Part shown: positions 40,000 to 48,427 of the stretch, piece after piece
Position numbering within the stretch: the stretch's first letter is position 1
How the letters are laid out: every line of letters begins with the position of its first letter
NCBI RefSeq assembly: GCF_002251855.1
Contig: NZ_NOXW01000022.1
Span: 868,001-932,000, forward strand
Direction of reading: 5' to 3'
Length of the DNA stretch: 64,000 nucleotides
Origin: Rhodoferax sp. TH121
GTDB taxonomy: Bacteria; Pseudomonadota; Gammaproteobacteria; Burkholderiales; Burkholderiaceae_C
Made by a program: the position numbers and the translations under genes
Notes under the pieces: generated by a model
Database searches by the model: none
Seen by the model: only the letters and a program-made list of their open reading frames with translations
What the model was told of the DNA's origin: nothing

Positions 40000-40422
40000 A
40001 TGTTGGTTCGTTTGCTCTACGCCAGCCGTGCGATTGACTCCAATCCAGAGGCCATCGAGGCCATCCTGACCCAGTCACGCCACTACAACCCCACCTGCGG
40101 CATCACCGGCATCCTCTGCTACGGCGGCGGCATTTTCTTGCAGGCCATCGAAGGCGGGCGCATGGCGGTCAGTGATTTGTATGGCCACATCCAGAAAGAC
40201 GTGCGCCACAAGGACGTGGTGTTGCTGCACTACGAGGAAATCACCGAACGCCGCTTTGGTGGCTGGACCATGGGCCAGGTGAACATGTCCAAGATCAATA
40301 CCAACATCTTGCTCAAGTACGCCGAGAAACCCGAGCTCGATCCGTACTCGGTGTCCGGCAAGGTCTCCCTGGCTTTGCTCGAAGAGTTGATGGCCACTGC
40401 GTCCATCATTGGTCGGGCCTGA
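40000..40422 (+). CDS. BLUF-domain blue-light sensor
   Basis: Stand-alone flavin photoreceptor of 140 residues. The residues that surround the flavin are present: Tyr7 (LLYASR), Asn30 (likely), Gln48 (FLQAIEG), Trp89 and Met91 (GGWTMG), and the family segment IQKDVRHKDV. A C-terminal helical cap of about 45 residues follows, as in short BLUF proteins that signal through a partner. It probably shares a transcript with folE. The output is unknown. Confidence 0.9.
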   Translation: MLVRLLYASRAIDSNPEAIEAILTQSRHYNPTCGITGILCYGGGIFLQAIEGGRMAVSDLYGHIQKDVRHKDVVLLHYEEITERRFGGWTMGQVNMSKINTNILLKYAEKPELDPYSVSGKVSLALLEELMATASIIGRA

Positions 40423-40429
40423 TTAGGCC

Positions 40430-40475
40430 CCACGCTCCGCCGCTGCGCGGAGCACTGCCCCTCAAGGGGGCAATT
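40430..40475. repeat. Double-hairpin intergenic repeat
   Basis: GCTCCGC/GCGGAGC (40434-40440 and 40447-40453) and TGCCCC/GGGGCA (40456-40461 and 40467-40472) form two adjacent hairpins. The layout resembles repeats I recall between genes in Comamonadaceae genomes; that recall is not checked here. Confidence 0.5.
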
Positions 40476-40519
40476 GCTCCTTGGGACGGCCCGGTGGGGC
40501 GTCGCTCCTCCCATTGACC

Positions 40520-41401
40520 ATGCCTCTTTCCGCCCTCGCGCTTGTCATCTTTGCCGGCCTGATTCACGCAAGCTGGAACATCGCGGCCAAGAAGGCGGGA
40601 GGTGACGCACGGTTTGCCTGTTTCACGGCGCTGGTGATGATGGTGTTCTGGGCGCCCTTGGGGCTGTGGCTGGGCTGGCAGCAGGTGCCCGGCTGGGGCC
40701 GCACCGAATGGGGCTTTGTGGCACTCAGCGGCGTTCTCCACGTGGTCTATTACGTGGTCTTGTTGCGCGGCTACCGCAAGGCAGACCTCACAGTGGTCTA
40801 CCCGCTGGCACGGGGCTCTGGGCCGTTGCTTTCGTCCATGGTCGCGATCTTCTTTTTGGGAGAGCACATTTCCAGCTGGGGTGTGCTGGGCATCCTGGCC
40901 GTGGTGGGCGGGGTGTTTCTGGTGGCGGGTGGTCCGGGCTTGTTCCGCCAGGCACACGACGCCCAGCAGCGTGCGCGTCTTCGCAAGGGCATGGTCTACG
41001 GCTTGCTCACGGGGGTGTTTATTGCCAGTTACACCGTGGTTGATGGGTATGCGGTGAAGGTCTTGCTGCTGTCCCCTATCCTGATCGATTACTTCGGCAA
41101 TTTTGTCCGTCTGGTTTTTTTGCTGCCCCCCGTGTTGCGGGATCGGCCTGCTGCGGCAGTCTTGTGGGCTCAGCAGTGGAAGTACGCACTCATCGTGGGC
41201 ATCATCAGCCCCATCTCCTACGTGTTGGTGCTGTATGCCATGCAGGTCGCCCCCATGAGCCATGTGGCACCCGCGCGCGAAGTCTCCATGCTGTTTGCTG
41301 CCTTGCTCGGCGGGCATTTGCTGGGGGAGGGGGATCGCGTGGCGCGCTTTTTGGGAGCTGCCTGCATTGCGGTGGGGGTGATGGCCCTGGCCTTGGGCTG
41401 A
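40520..41401 (+). CDS. EamA/DMT family transporter
   Basis: Inner-membrane protein of 293 residues with about ten helices in two EamA repeats (ADLTVVYPLARGSGPLL is in the first half, APMSHVAPAREVSMLF in the second). The family exports amino acids or other small metabolites; the substrate is not evident. ATG at 40520 gives the usual short N-terminus; no Shine-Dalgarno is obvious. The DUF429 gene starts three bases after its stop. Confidence 0.85.
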   Translation: MPLSALALVIFAGLIHASWNIAAKKAGGDARFACFTALVMMVFWAPLGLWLGWQQVPGWGRTEWGFVALSGVLHVVYYVVLLRGYRKADLTVVYPLARGSGPLLSSMVAIFFLGEHISSWGVLGILAVVGGVFLVAGGPGLFRQAHDAQQRARLRKGMVYGLLTGVFIASYTVVDGYAVKVLLLSPILIDYFGNFVRLVFLLPPVLRDRPAAAVLWAQQWKYALIVGIISPISYVLVLYAMQVAPMSHVAPAREVSMLFAALLGGHLLGEGDRVARFLGAACIAVGVMALALG

Positions 41402-41404
41402 CGT

Positions 41405-42241
41405 ATGCGCTTGCTTGTTGGGTGTGATTTCTCCAGCAGCCCGTCGCGGCGCAAGCAAATTGTGCTGGCTACCGGGCATATGGACCGGGGTCGCTTGCTG
41501 CTGCAAGGGCTGGAGCGACTGGCCTCGCTGGATGCTTTCAGTGCGTGGCTGCTGGAGCACCCGGCCTGGACTGGCGGCTTCGATTTGCCTTTTGGCCTGC
41601 CGCGGGAGTTGGTGCAAACCTTGGGTTGGCCGCTGGAGTGGGAGCCCTGTATACGCCATTACGCCAGTCTCTCACGTGCAGACATTCGCGCGCAGTTTGC
41701 GGCTTTCTGTGACGCGCGCCCCATAGGTGGCAAGTTTGCGCACCGGGCGACCGATGGCCCGGCAGCCTCCAGCCCCTCCATGAAGTGGGTCAATCCGCCC
41801 GTGGCCTACATGCTGCATGCCGGTGTACCGCGGCTGCTCGATGCTGGGGTGTATGTACCCGGCGTACAGCCCGCCTTGCCAGCGGGCACGCAGGCTGGCC
41901 GTATTGCCCTAGAGGCCTATCCCGCCTTGCTGGCGCGCGAGATGGTGGGGGGGCGCAGCTACAAGAGCGACGATGCTGCGAAGCAGACGCCAGAGCGCCT
42001 GATCGCGCGCAAGGACCTTATTCATGGCCTCGAAATGGGCAGCGCCCGTTTGGGGCTGCGCCTCAAGCTCAGCCATGCCCAGCGGGATACCTTGGTGCAA
42101 GACGCTACGGGCGATGCGCTGGACGCCGTGTTGTGTCTGATGCAAGCCGCTTGGGCACAAGGCCAGTCCGACAGCGGGCATCCGTGTTACGGTCTGCCTG
42201 AGAATCTGGATCCGCTGGAAGGTTGGATTTTGACGGCCTGA
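41405..42241 (+). CDS. DUF429-like (RNase H-fold) protein
   Basis: A 278-residue protein starting RLLVGCDFSSSP and resembling DUF429-type proteins predicted to have an RNase H-like nuclease fold. Acidic residues in GCDFSSS, LEAYPALLAREM and GDALDAVLC could form a metal site, but activity is unproved. It is tightly linked to the EamA transporter gene (three-base gap) and convergent with the FlhG-like gene. Family call is from pattern recognition and moderate. Confidence 0.6.
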   Translation: MRLLVGCDFSSSPSRRKQIVLATGHMDRGRLLLQGLERLASLDAFSAWLLEHPAWTGGFDLPFGLPRELVQTLGWPLEWEPCIRHYASLSRADIRAQFAAFCDARPIGGKFAHRATDGPAASSPSMKWVNPPVAYMLHAGVPRLLDAGVYVPGVQPALPAGTQAGRIALEAYPALLAREMVGGRSYKSDDAAKQTPERLIARKDLIHGLEMGSARLGLRLKLSHAQRDTLVQDATGDALDAVLCLMQAAWAQGQSDSGHPCYGLPENLDPLEGWILTA

Positions 42242-42259
42242 GCGCGCTCCTGATACGGC

Positions 42260-43096
42260 TCAGGCTGCGCGCGGGGCGACCGTCTCTTCGATCTTCACGG
42301 CCAGCTGGGCGATAGCCAGAGCCGCTGGGCAGCCAGGCATGGTTTGCATCAGCAGCTGACGGCGCATGATGGCCTGGCGCACCGAAGGGTCGGCTGGGAT
42401 ATCGCCCATGTGCAGCAATTTCAGCGGCTTGCCACTTTCGGTGGTCACAAAGCGGTCCAGCACTTGCTGCAGCTGGGTGGTGATGGCACGGCCGTCGCCC
42501 AAGCGGGCGGTCTGGTTGATCACCACGCGAATCGTGCTGCGCTTTTGCTGGCTGGCCAGTACCTTGATGGTGGCGTACGCATCGGTGAGTGAGGTTGGCT
42601 CTGGCGTGGCAACCACGAGTACCTCGGAGGCCAGCGATACGGCAAACAAGACCACATCAGAAATGCCGGCCCCGGTGTCCAACAGCACCACGTCGTAGTG
42701 CGGCACCAGACCACTCATGATGCGCAAGAAATCGTCGCGCACCTCGGGCGTCAGGCGGGAATATTCCACCATGCCAGAGCCGGCCAGCAACACCGAGAAG
42801 CCGCCGGGCGCACGGATGATGGCTTCTTCGAGCTTGGCCTTGCCGGTGAATACGTCGTGCAAGGTGATCTTGGGGTAGAGGTTCAGCACCACGTCCAGGT
42901 TGGCCAGGCCTAGGTCAGCATCCAGCACCAGTACGCGGTGGCCGCGTTTGGCCAGTGCCGCGGCGAGGTTGGCCGAGACAAAGGTTTTACCCACACCGCC
43001 TTTGCCACTGGTGACGGCCACCACTTTGCCCAAAGGCTTGAGCGGCACGCCGGTGCTGCCTTCAGCGGTTTCGGGAGGATTTAGCACGTCAGACAT
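42260..43096 (-). CDS. FlhG/MinD-like P-loop ATPase
   Basis: ParA/MinD superfamily ATPase of 278 residues. The deviant Walker A GKGGVGKT is at 31-38, followed by DADLGLANLDVVL and VLLDTGAGISDVV, the pattern of FlhG/YlxH proteins that set flagellar number or position. There is no clear C-terminal amphipathic helix. No flagellar genes are near, so it could position another polar machine. ATG at 43096 overlaps the diguanylate cyclase stop by one base (TGATG), so translation is coupled. Confidence 0.85.
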   Translation of the reverse strand: MSDVLNPPETAEGSTGVPLKPLGKVVAVTSGKGGVGKTFVSANLAAALAKRGHRVLVLDADLGLANLDVVLNLYPKITLHDVFTGKAKLEEAIIRAPGGFSVLLAGSGMVEYSRLTPEVRDDFLRIMSGLVPHYDVVLLDTGAGISDVVLFAVSLASEVLVVATPEPTSLTDAYATIKVLASQQKRSTIRVVINQTARLGDGRAITTQLQQVLDRFVTTESGKPLKLLHMGDIPADPSVRQAIMRRQLLMQTMPGCPAALAIAQLAVKIEETVAPRAA

Positions 43097-43890
43097 CAAA
43101 ACACCCTCTGCATGGCGCCATTGTTATTCCCGGCCGACATGTCGGTGGGGGCGCTTTCGATCCAGGCGGGGTCGCCCAGCGACAAGTGACCGAACAAAAG
43201 ATTCTTTTCCTCGGCACTGACAAATACTTCTTGCTGCTGGTCCAGCAGCACGCGGTTGCGTCCCTCGGCCTTGGCGCGGTAGAGCTGTTGGTCAGCACGT
43301 TCGCTCCACAGCGCCGCGGTAGAGCGCACCCATTCGGGAGCAAAAGCACCGCCCACACTGATCGTTACCTGGATGCTTTGCCCCGGTGCGATCTGGATGG
43401 GCAAGCTCTCGATGGTTTTGCGGATACGTTCGGCCACGATAGATCCATAGGCGGTGTGGCAACTGGGCAGCATCACGGCAAACTCTTCGCCGCCCAGGCG
43501 TGCTACCGTGTCCATGGGGCGAACACAGCCCAGCAAAGTTTTGGCAATCGCCTGCAACACGAGATCACCAGCTTGGTGGCCGTAGGTATCGTTGACTTTT
43601 TTGAAATGGTCAATGTCCATCATCAGCATCAACGCGGGCTCACCTGAGCGCGCCACCACGTCAATGGCCCTGTCAACCACGGACCGAAAGTGTCTGCGAT
43701 TTGCCAAGCCGGTCAGAGGGTCCTTGAGGGACAGTTCACACAGGCCGTCAATGATGGCCTGCAAGTGCACGGTGGCCGAGGCTTCAGCCGGTGGCAAGTT
43801 GAGGTTCAGACCGTGGTGGAGCAAAGCACGCGCATCGTCCAGCCGCAGATGCTGCAGAGCGACAGGGTCAGAAGGTGCGTTAGTGGCCAC
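43096..43890 (-). CDS. Soluble GGDEF diguanylate cyclase
   Basis: A 264-residue cytosolic protein with a short helical N-terminus (about 1-50) and a GGDEF domain. Active-site GGEEF is at 133-137 and the inhibitory RxxD site (RPMD) at 124-127, so it should make cyclic di-GMP and be product-inhibited. About 45 residues follow the domain. It is coupled to the FlhG-like ATPase. No sensory domain or membrane segment is visible. Confidence 0.92.
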   Translation of the reverse strand: MATNAPSDPVALQHLRLDDARALLHHGLNLNLPPAEASATVHLQAIIDGLCELSLKDPLTGLANRRHFRSVVDRAIDVVARSGEPALMLMMDIDHFKKVNDTYGHQAGDLVLQAIAKTLLGCVRPMDTVARLGGEEFAVMLPSCHTAYGSIVAERIRKTIESLPIQIAPGQSIQVTISVGGAFAPEWVRSTAALWSERADQQLYRAKAEGRNRVLLDQQQEVFVSAEEKNLLFGHLSLGDPAWIESAPTDMSAGNNNGAMQRVF

Positions 43891-43989
43891 AGGGTGTCAA
43901 AGGGTCGCAATAGCGTACTGAAAGTCTAACAGGTCGTTTTGGGGCTGAAGGCAGGATTTGCCCGGTCTTGCAGGGCAATCTGCGGCGCT

Positions 43990-44739
43990 TCAACGCCCGG
44001 CGCACACCGGGCAATGGGCTTGTCGCGGCAGGCGCACTTCGTTCCACTCCATGTTCCGACCATCCAGCATCAACAGCCGCCCCGCCAGACTGGGAGTGAG
44101 GCCCAGCAGCAACTTGAGCGCTTCCGCGGCCTGCGTGGCTCCAATGATGCCGACCAGCGGGGCGAAGACGCCCATCGTGGCGCATTGTGTCTCTGGGGGC
44201 GCATCGCCAGGTGGAAATGCGCAGGCATAACACGGCGTGTCGTCGGCACGCGGATCAAAAACGCTAATCTGGCCGTCGAAGCGAATGGCCGCGCCCGAAA
44301 CCAGTGGCTTGCGTTGTGCAACACAGGCGGCGTTCACCGCTTGGCGGGTGTTGAAGTTGTCGCAGCAGTCCAGAACAACGTCTGCCTGTGCGACCCATTC
44401 GGGCAAGGTTTCTGTATCTGCCTTGCCATGGATGGCAGTGACCTGTACCAATGGGTTGAGACCTTGCAGGGTCATTGCCAACGAACTGACTTTTGGCTCG
44501 CCAACCCGTGCGGTGGTGTGCGCAATCTGCCTCTGCAAGTTGGTCAGGTCTACGGTGTCGGGGTCCACCACGGTGACATGACCTACCCCGGCGCAGGCCA
44601 GGTACATGGCAGCGGGGGAGCCCAAGCCTCCGGCCCCAATGACCAGGGCATGGGCGGCGTTCAACCGCTCTTGCCCTTCTATCCCAATCTCATCCAGAAG
44701 GATGTGCCGCGAATAACGCAGCAGCGCGTCATCCTGCAT
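43990..44739 (-). CDS. moeB: MoeB/ThiF family adenylyltransferase
   Basis: E1-like enzyme that adenylates the C-terminal glycine of a ubiquitin-like sulfur carrier (MoaD or ThiS). The 249-residue protein has the nucleotide loop GAGGLGS at 35-41, DLTNLQRQ at 64-71, and zinc-binding CYAC and CPVC pairs. MoeB and ThiF cannot be separated with certainty; no moa or thi genes are near. It starts six bases after ctpA, so the two are probably in one operon. Confidence 0.88.
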   Translation of the reverse strand: MQDDALLRYSRHILLDEIGIEGQERLNAAHALVIGAGGLGSPAAMYLACAGVGHVTVVDPDTVDLTNLQRQIAHTTARVGEPKVSSLAMTLQGLNPLVQVTAIHGKADTETLPEWVAQADVVLDCCDNFNTRQAVNAACVAQRKPLVSGAAIRFDGQISVFDPRADDTPCYACAFPPGDAPPETQCATMGVFAPLVGIIGATQAAEALKLLLGLTPSLAGRLLMLDGRNMEWNEVRLPRQAHCPVCAGR

Positions 44740-44745
44740 GGCCGA

Positions 44746-46182
44746 TCAGTTGTCCTTGCTTTCTTCCTTGCGCTCGGTCAGGGTTTTGCTCACTATCACG
44801 GGCTTGCCTTTGAGCTGGTTGAGGGCCTGTTGCAGTTGGAAGTCTTTGTCCGATCCAAACTCGGGGGGGCGGCGTTCAGAAGCAGGCTTGCGCGACTCTT
44901 CTTCGAGGCGTTTCATGGCTTCTTCACGTGCTTTCTCGCGTGCGGGGTCTTTCTTTTCTTCGCCCTGACCACTGGTCAAGTGTTTCTCCAGGTCGGCTTC
45001 ACGCATGCGCAAAGCTGCGTAGGGGCTGCCTTCTTCGGTATCGTCCACCATCACGTCAGGCACGATGCCTTTGGCCTGAATGGAGCGTCCACTGGGGGTG
45101 TAATAGCGCGAGGTCGTGATTTTGAGTCCCGTGTCAGGGCCCAGAGGACGGAAGGTTTGCACCGAGCCCTTGCCAAAGGTCTGGCTACCCATGATGGTGG
45201 CGCGTTTGTGGTCTTGCAGCGCGCCCGCCACGATTTCGCTGGCCGAGGCCGAACCTTCGTTGACCAGCACGATCAGCGGGATTTTCTTCAGGCTGGCTGG
45301 CAGGGACTTGATGGCGTCCGATCCGTCGCGGCCCATGTAATCACGCGCCGTGGCCTTGAGCACCTGCTTGCTCTCGGGGGTCTGGCCATTGGTAGACACC
45401 ACGGTCACGTTCTCCGGCAGGAATGCGGCAGAGATGGCTACCGCCGCATTCAGCAGACCACCGGGATCGTTTCGCAGGTCCAGCACCAAGCCCTTGAGCT
45501 TGGGGTCTTGTTTGTAGACTTCGTCGAGCTTTTTCGCGAAATCATCCACCGTACGCTCCTGGAACTGGCTGATGCGAATCCAGGCGTACCCAGGTTCAAT
45601 GAGCTTGCCGCGTACCGATTGCTGTTTGATTTCTTCGCGCGTGATGGTCACCGGGAAGGTGCGGTTCTCATCCTTGCGGTAAATGGTCAGCAGCACCTTG
45701 GTGTTGGGCTCGCCCCGCATGCGCTTGACGGCGTCATTGAGCGACAGGCCTTTGACTGCGGTGTCATCGATCTTGGTGATCAGGTCATTGGTCTTGAGGC
45801 CGGCGCGGAAGGCCGGTGAGCCCTCGATGGGCGACACGATCTTGACCAGACCGTCTTCCTGGGTGATTTCAATGCCTACGCCGACGAATTTCCCGGAAGT
45901 GCCTTCGCGGAATTCCTTGAACGATTTCTTGTCGAAATACTGGGAGTGCGGGTCCAGGCTGGCCACCATGCCGGAGATGGCGTCTGTGATGAGTTTTTTC
46001 TCATCCACTGGCTCCACATAGTCACTCTTGACCATGCCAAAGACTGCGGCGAGCTGTTGCAGCTCTTCGAGGGGCAAGGGGGTCAAGGTATTGCGCGCTA
46101 CGGTTTGCAGCGACACGGTAGTTAGTGCCCCGGCCAGTGCGCCCAAAGCAATCCAGCCGGTAATTTTCAGTTTGTGACCCAT
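44746..46182 (-). CDS. ctpA: S41 carboxyl-terminal processing protease
   Basis: Periplasmic serine protease of 478 residues: N-terminal signal or anchor (about 7-28), PDZ domain (about 90-180) and S41 catalytic domain with the Ser region EGSASASEIVAGAL and the Lys in TFGKGSVQT. It trims C-termini of envelope proteins. The tail (about 420-478) is charged and low in complexity. It follows gpmA on the same strand after a hairpin-containing gap, an order common in betaproteobacteria. Confidence 0.94.
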   Translation of the reverse strand: MGHKLKITGWIALGALAGALTTVSLQTVARNTLTPLPLEELQQLAAVFGMVKSDYVEPVDEKKLITDAISGMVASLDPHSQYFDKKSFKEFREGTSGKFVGVGIEITQEDGLVKIVSPIEGSPAFRAGLKTNDLITKIDDTAVKGLSLNDAVKRMRGEPNTKVLLTIYRKDENRTFPVTITREEIKQQSVRGKLIEPGYAWIRISQFQERTVDDFAKKLDEVYKQDPKLKGLVLDLRNDPGGLLNAAVAISAAFLPENVTVVSTNGQTPESKQVLKATARDYMGRDGSDAIKSLPASLKKIPLIVLVNEGSASASEIVAGALQDHKRATIMGSQTFGKGSVQTFRPLGPDTGLKITTSRYYTPSGRSIQAKGIVPDVMVDDTEEGSPYAALRMREADLEKHLTSGQGEEKKDPAREKAREEAMKRLEEESRKPASERRPPEFGSDKDFQLQQALNQLKGKPVIVSKTLTERKEESKDN

Positions 46183-46244
46183 AAGTATTCCTGTGCCGCG
46201 CCAATATACACCTTGGAGGTCACTCTTTCGCCCCGGTTCCCTAG

Positions 46245-46269
46245 CTGCCCCACTATTTCAGTGGGGCAG
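46245..46269. terminator. Hairpin between gpmA and ctpA
   Basis: CTGCCCCACT and AGTGGGGCAG pair perfectly over 10 bases around a five-base loop. No T run follows on the minus strand, so it may protect or partly terminate gpmA mRNA rather than block ctpA. Confidence 0.55.
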
Positions 46270-46280
46270 GTTGCGTCAGC

Positions 46281-47024
46281 TTAGGCCTTGCCTTGGGAGG
46301 CTACCGCTGCCGCAGCCTTAGCTGCGGCTTCGGCGTCACCCAGGTAGTAGTGGCGGATCGGTTTGAGGTTCGCATCCAGTTCGTAGACCAGCGGGATGCC
46401 ATTGGGGATGTTCACACCCACGATGTCATCGTCGGAGATGTTGTCCAGGTACTTGATCAGCGCACGGATGGAGTTGCCGTGGGCGGCTACGACGATGCGC
46501 TTGCCGGCCAGGATGGCGGGCGCCATGGCTTCGTTCCAGAAGGGCAGAACGCGGGCCACAGTGTCTTTCAGACACTCGGTCAGGGGGATCTGGTCGGCCT
46601 GTAGCTTGGCGTAGCGAATGTCCGAGCGCTCGCTGCGCGGGTCTGTCGCTTCCAATGCGGGTGGCGGGGTGTCGTAGCTGCGGCGCCATACCAGCACCTG
46701 GTCGTCGCCGTATTGTTTCGCTGTCTCTGCCTTGTTCAGGCCTTGCAGGGCGCCGTAGTGGCGCTCGTTCAGGCGCCAGCTGTGAACTACGGGCAGCCAG
46801 GTCCGGTCCATTTCGTCCAGCGTGTGCCACAGGGTGCGGGTGGCGCGCTTGAGCACGCTGGTGTAGGCCACGTCGAACTCGTAGCCCTCGGCCTTGAGCA
46901 GCTTGCCGGCGGTTTTGGCCTGCTCCACGCCCAGCGGGGTCAGGTCCACATCGGTCCAGCCGGTGAAGCGGTTTTCAAGGTTCCAAGTGGATTCGCCGTG
47001 GCGTACGAGAACGAGTTTGTACAT
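46281..47024 (-). CDS. gpmA: 2,3-bisphosphoglycerate-dependent phosphoglycerate mutase
   Basis: Glycolytic enzyme of 247 residues that interconverts 3- and 2-phosphoglycerate. The phospho-His motif [10 protein letters not shown] is at about 6-15, and the second His is in [15 protein letters not shown] at 47024 gives the conserved [12 protein letters not shown]; a longer open frame upstream is not conserved. It diverges from the rhodanese gene. The C-terminal tail is Ala/Lys-rich. Confidence 0.96.
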   Translation of the reverse strand: MYKLVLVRHGESTWNLENRFTGWTDVDLTPLGVEQAKTAGKLLKAEGYEFDVAYTSVLKRATRTLWHTLDEMDRTWLPVVHSWRLNERHYGALQGLNKAETAKQYGDDQVLVWRRSYDTPPPALEATDPRSERSDIRYAKLQADQIPLTECLKDTVARVLPFWNEAMAPAILAGKRIVVAAHGNSIRALIKYLDNISDDDIVGVNIPNGIPLVYELDANLKPIRHYYLGDAEAAAKAAAAVASQGKA

Positions 47025-47130
47025 GGTATGGGTGGCTAAACGGTAGGGAAAACCGGGCAGCGTGCCCGGCGGCGTACAGCTTGCCATTCTAAAATGCCGG
47101 GTTAGTGTGAAGTAACCAACAAGGAACAAA

Positions 47131-47538
47131 GTGAAATTTATTCTCGACAACTGGCCTCTGATTTCGATTGCATTGCTCTCCGGCGCGCTGTTGCTGTGGC
47201 CTGTGTTGCAAGGTGCCACGGCGGTGGGCATTGATCCCAATGCAGTGGTGCAGCTGATCAACCGCGAGAAGGCGGTGGTGGTGGATGTCTGCCAGCCGGA
47301 AGAGTATGCGCAGGGTCACATTGTGGGCTCCAAGAACGTTCCTCTGGCAGACCTGGAAGCCAAGTTGCCGGGTTTGGTGAAGAACAAGGCCTTGCCTCTG
47401 GTGCTGGTCTGTCAGAGCGGTGCTCGCTCGGCGCGTGCCGTGGCCACTGCCAAAAAACTGGGCTATGAGCAGGCCCAATCGCTGGCGGGCGGGCTCAAAG
47501 CCTGGAAAGCCGCTACGCTTCCGGTTGAAAAGGCCTGA
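47131..47538 (+). CDS. Membrane-anchored rhodanese-like protein
   Basis: A 135-residue protein with one N-terminal membrane helix (about 8-27) and a single rhodanese domain with the active-site loop around Cys94 (VCQSGARS). It could transfer sulfane sulfur at the membrane; the acceptor is unknown. The start is GTG at 47131. It leads a rhodanese-grxC-secB-gpsA series that is frequent in proteobacteria. Confidence 0.9.
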   Translation: MKFILDNWPLISIALLSGALLLWPVLQGATAVGIDPNAVVQLINREKAVVVDVCQPEEYAQGHIVGSKNVPLADLEAKLPGLVKNKALPLVLVCQSGARSARAVATAKKLGYEQAQSLAGGLKAWKAATLPVEKA

Positions 47539-47567
47539 GTAGGCCTGCTGAACCCGAGGTAAGAACC

Positions 47568-47831
47568 ATGCAAGCCGTCAAGATGTACACCACCGCCGTC
47601 TGCCCCTACTGCGTGCAGGCCAAGCGTATTCTCAAGTCAAAAGGCGTAGAGACCATCGAGGAAATCCGGATTGATGCCCACCCCGAAGAGCGCGCCAAGA
47701 TGATGGAAATCACCGGCCGACGCACCGTGCCTCAGATTTTTATCGGTGACACCCATGTCGGCGGCTGCGACGACCTGATGGCCCTGGACAGCCGGGGCGG
47801 CTTGCTTCCCTTGCTGGGCGCGGCGGCCTGA
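47568..47831 (+). CDS. grxC: Glutaredoxin 3
   Basis: Dithiol glutaredoxin of 87 residues with the active site CPYC at 12-15, TVPQIFIGDTHVGGCDD and the GSH-binding TVP motif. It reduces disulfides with glutathione in the cytosol. It lies 29 bases after the rhodanese gene and before secB, the conserved order. A terminator-like hairpin follows. Confidence 0.95.
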   Translation: MQAVKMYTTAVCPYCVQAKRILKSKGVETIEEIRIDAHPEERAKMMEITGRRTVPQIFIGDTHVGGCDDLMALDSRGGLLPLLGAAA

Positions 47832-47862
47832 CATAATTCCGCCCAACGAATGTTGTTTTCGT

Positions 47863-47889
47863 AGCCCGTCGGTGTTGTGCCGGCGGGCT
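47863..47889 (+). terminator. Terminator-like hairpin between grxC and secB
   Basis: AGCCCGTCGG (47863-47872) pairs with CCGGCGGGCT (47880-47889) with one wobble around TGTTGTG. The following T stretch is broken (TCTGTTT), so read-through into secB is likely. Confidence 0.6.
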
Positions 47890-47915
47890 TCTGTTTATCT
47901 AGAGAGACTATTGCT

Positions 47916-48359
47916 ATGGCTGACCAAGATCCCGTTTTCCAAATCCAACGCGTGTACCTGAAAGAGGCCTCGCTGGAGCAACCCAATTCGCCCGCCATCC
48001 TCTTGCAACAAGAGCAACCCTCTGTGGACATCCAACTGGGCGTGGAAGCTGCTCCTGTGGCCGATGGCGTGTTTGAAGTTTGCGTGACCGCCACCGTAAC
48101 CACCAAGATCGAAGACAAGACCGTATTCCTGGTGGAAGCCAAACAAGCTGGCATTTTCGAAATCCGCAACCTGCCCCAAGAACAACTGGGCCAGATCATG
48201 GGCATCGCCTGCCCGCAAATCGTCTACCCCTATCTGCGCGGCAACGTGGCAGACCTGATTCAGCGTGGTGGCTTCCCGCCCGTGCATCTGTCGGAAATCA
48301 ACTTCCAGGCGATGTACGAACAGCAACAAGCGGACACTGCTGGCAGCCTGCCCCAGTAA
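47916..48359 (+). CDS. secB: Protein-export chaperone SecB
   Basis: Tetrameric cytosolic chaperone that keeps preproteins unfolded and hands them to SecA. The 147-residue product has the typical strands ([14 protein letters not shown]) and [16 protein letters not shown] region and a normal length. ATG at 47916 is the conserved MADQDPVF start. It is followed by gpsA, with repeat copy H between. Confidence 0.96.
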   Translation: MADQDPVFQIQRVYLKEASLEQPNSPAILLQQEQPSVDIQLGVEAAPVADGVFEVCVTATVTTKIEDKTVFLVEAKQAGIFEIRNLPQEQLGQIMGIACPQIVYPYLRGNVADLIQRGGFPPVHLSEINFQAMYEQQQADTAGSLPQ

Positions 48360-48372
48360 GCGTGTTTAGGGG

Positions 48373-48427
48373 TCATTTTGGCCTCTAAGCCGCATGGATA
48401 TTGCGCAAACAGCTATGAATATCATAG
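48373..48427 (-). repeat. Interspersed repeat, copy H
   Basis: Reverse orientation: CATTTTGGCCTCTAAGCC, ATATTGCGCAAACAGCTAT and an ATCATAG arm. The gpsA start codon (48415) lies inside the AGCTAT-to-ATAG stem, so gpsA begins within the repeat. Confidence 0.75.
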
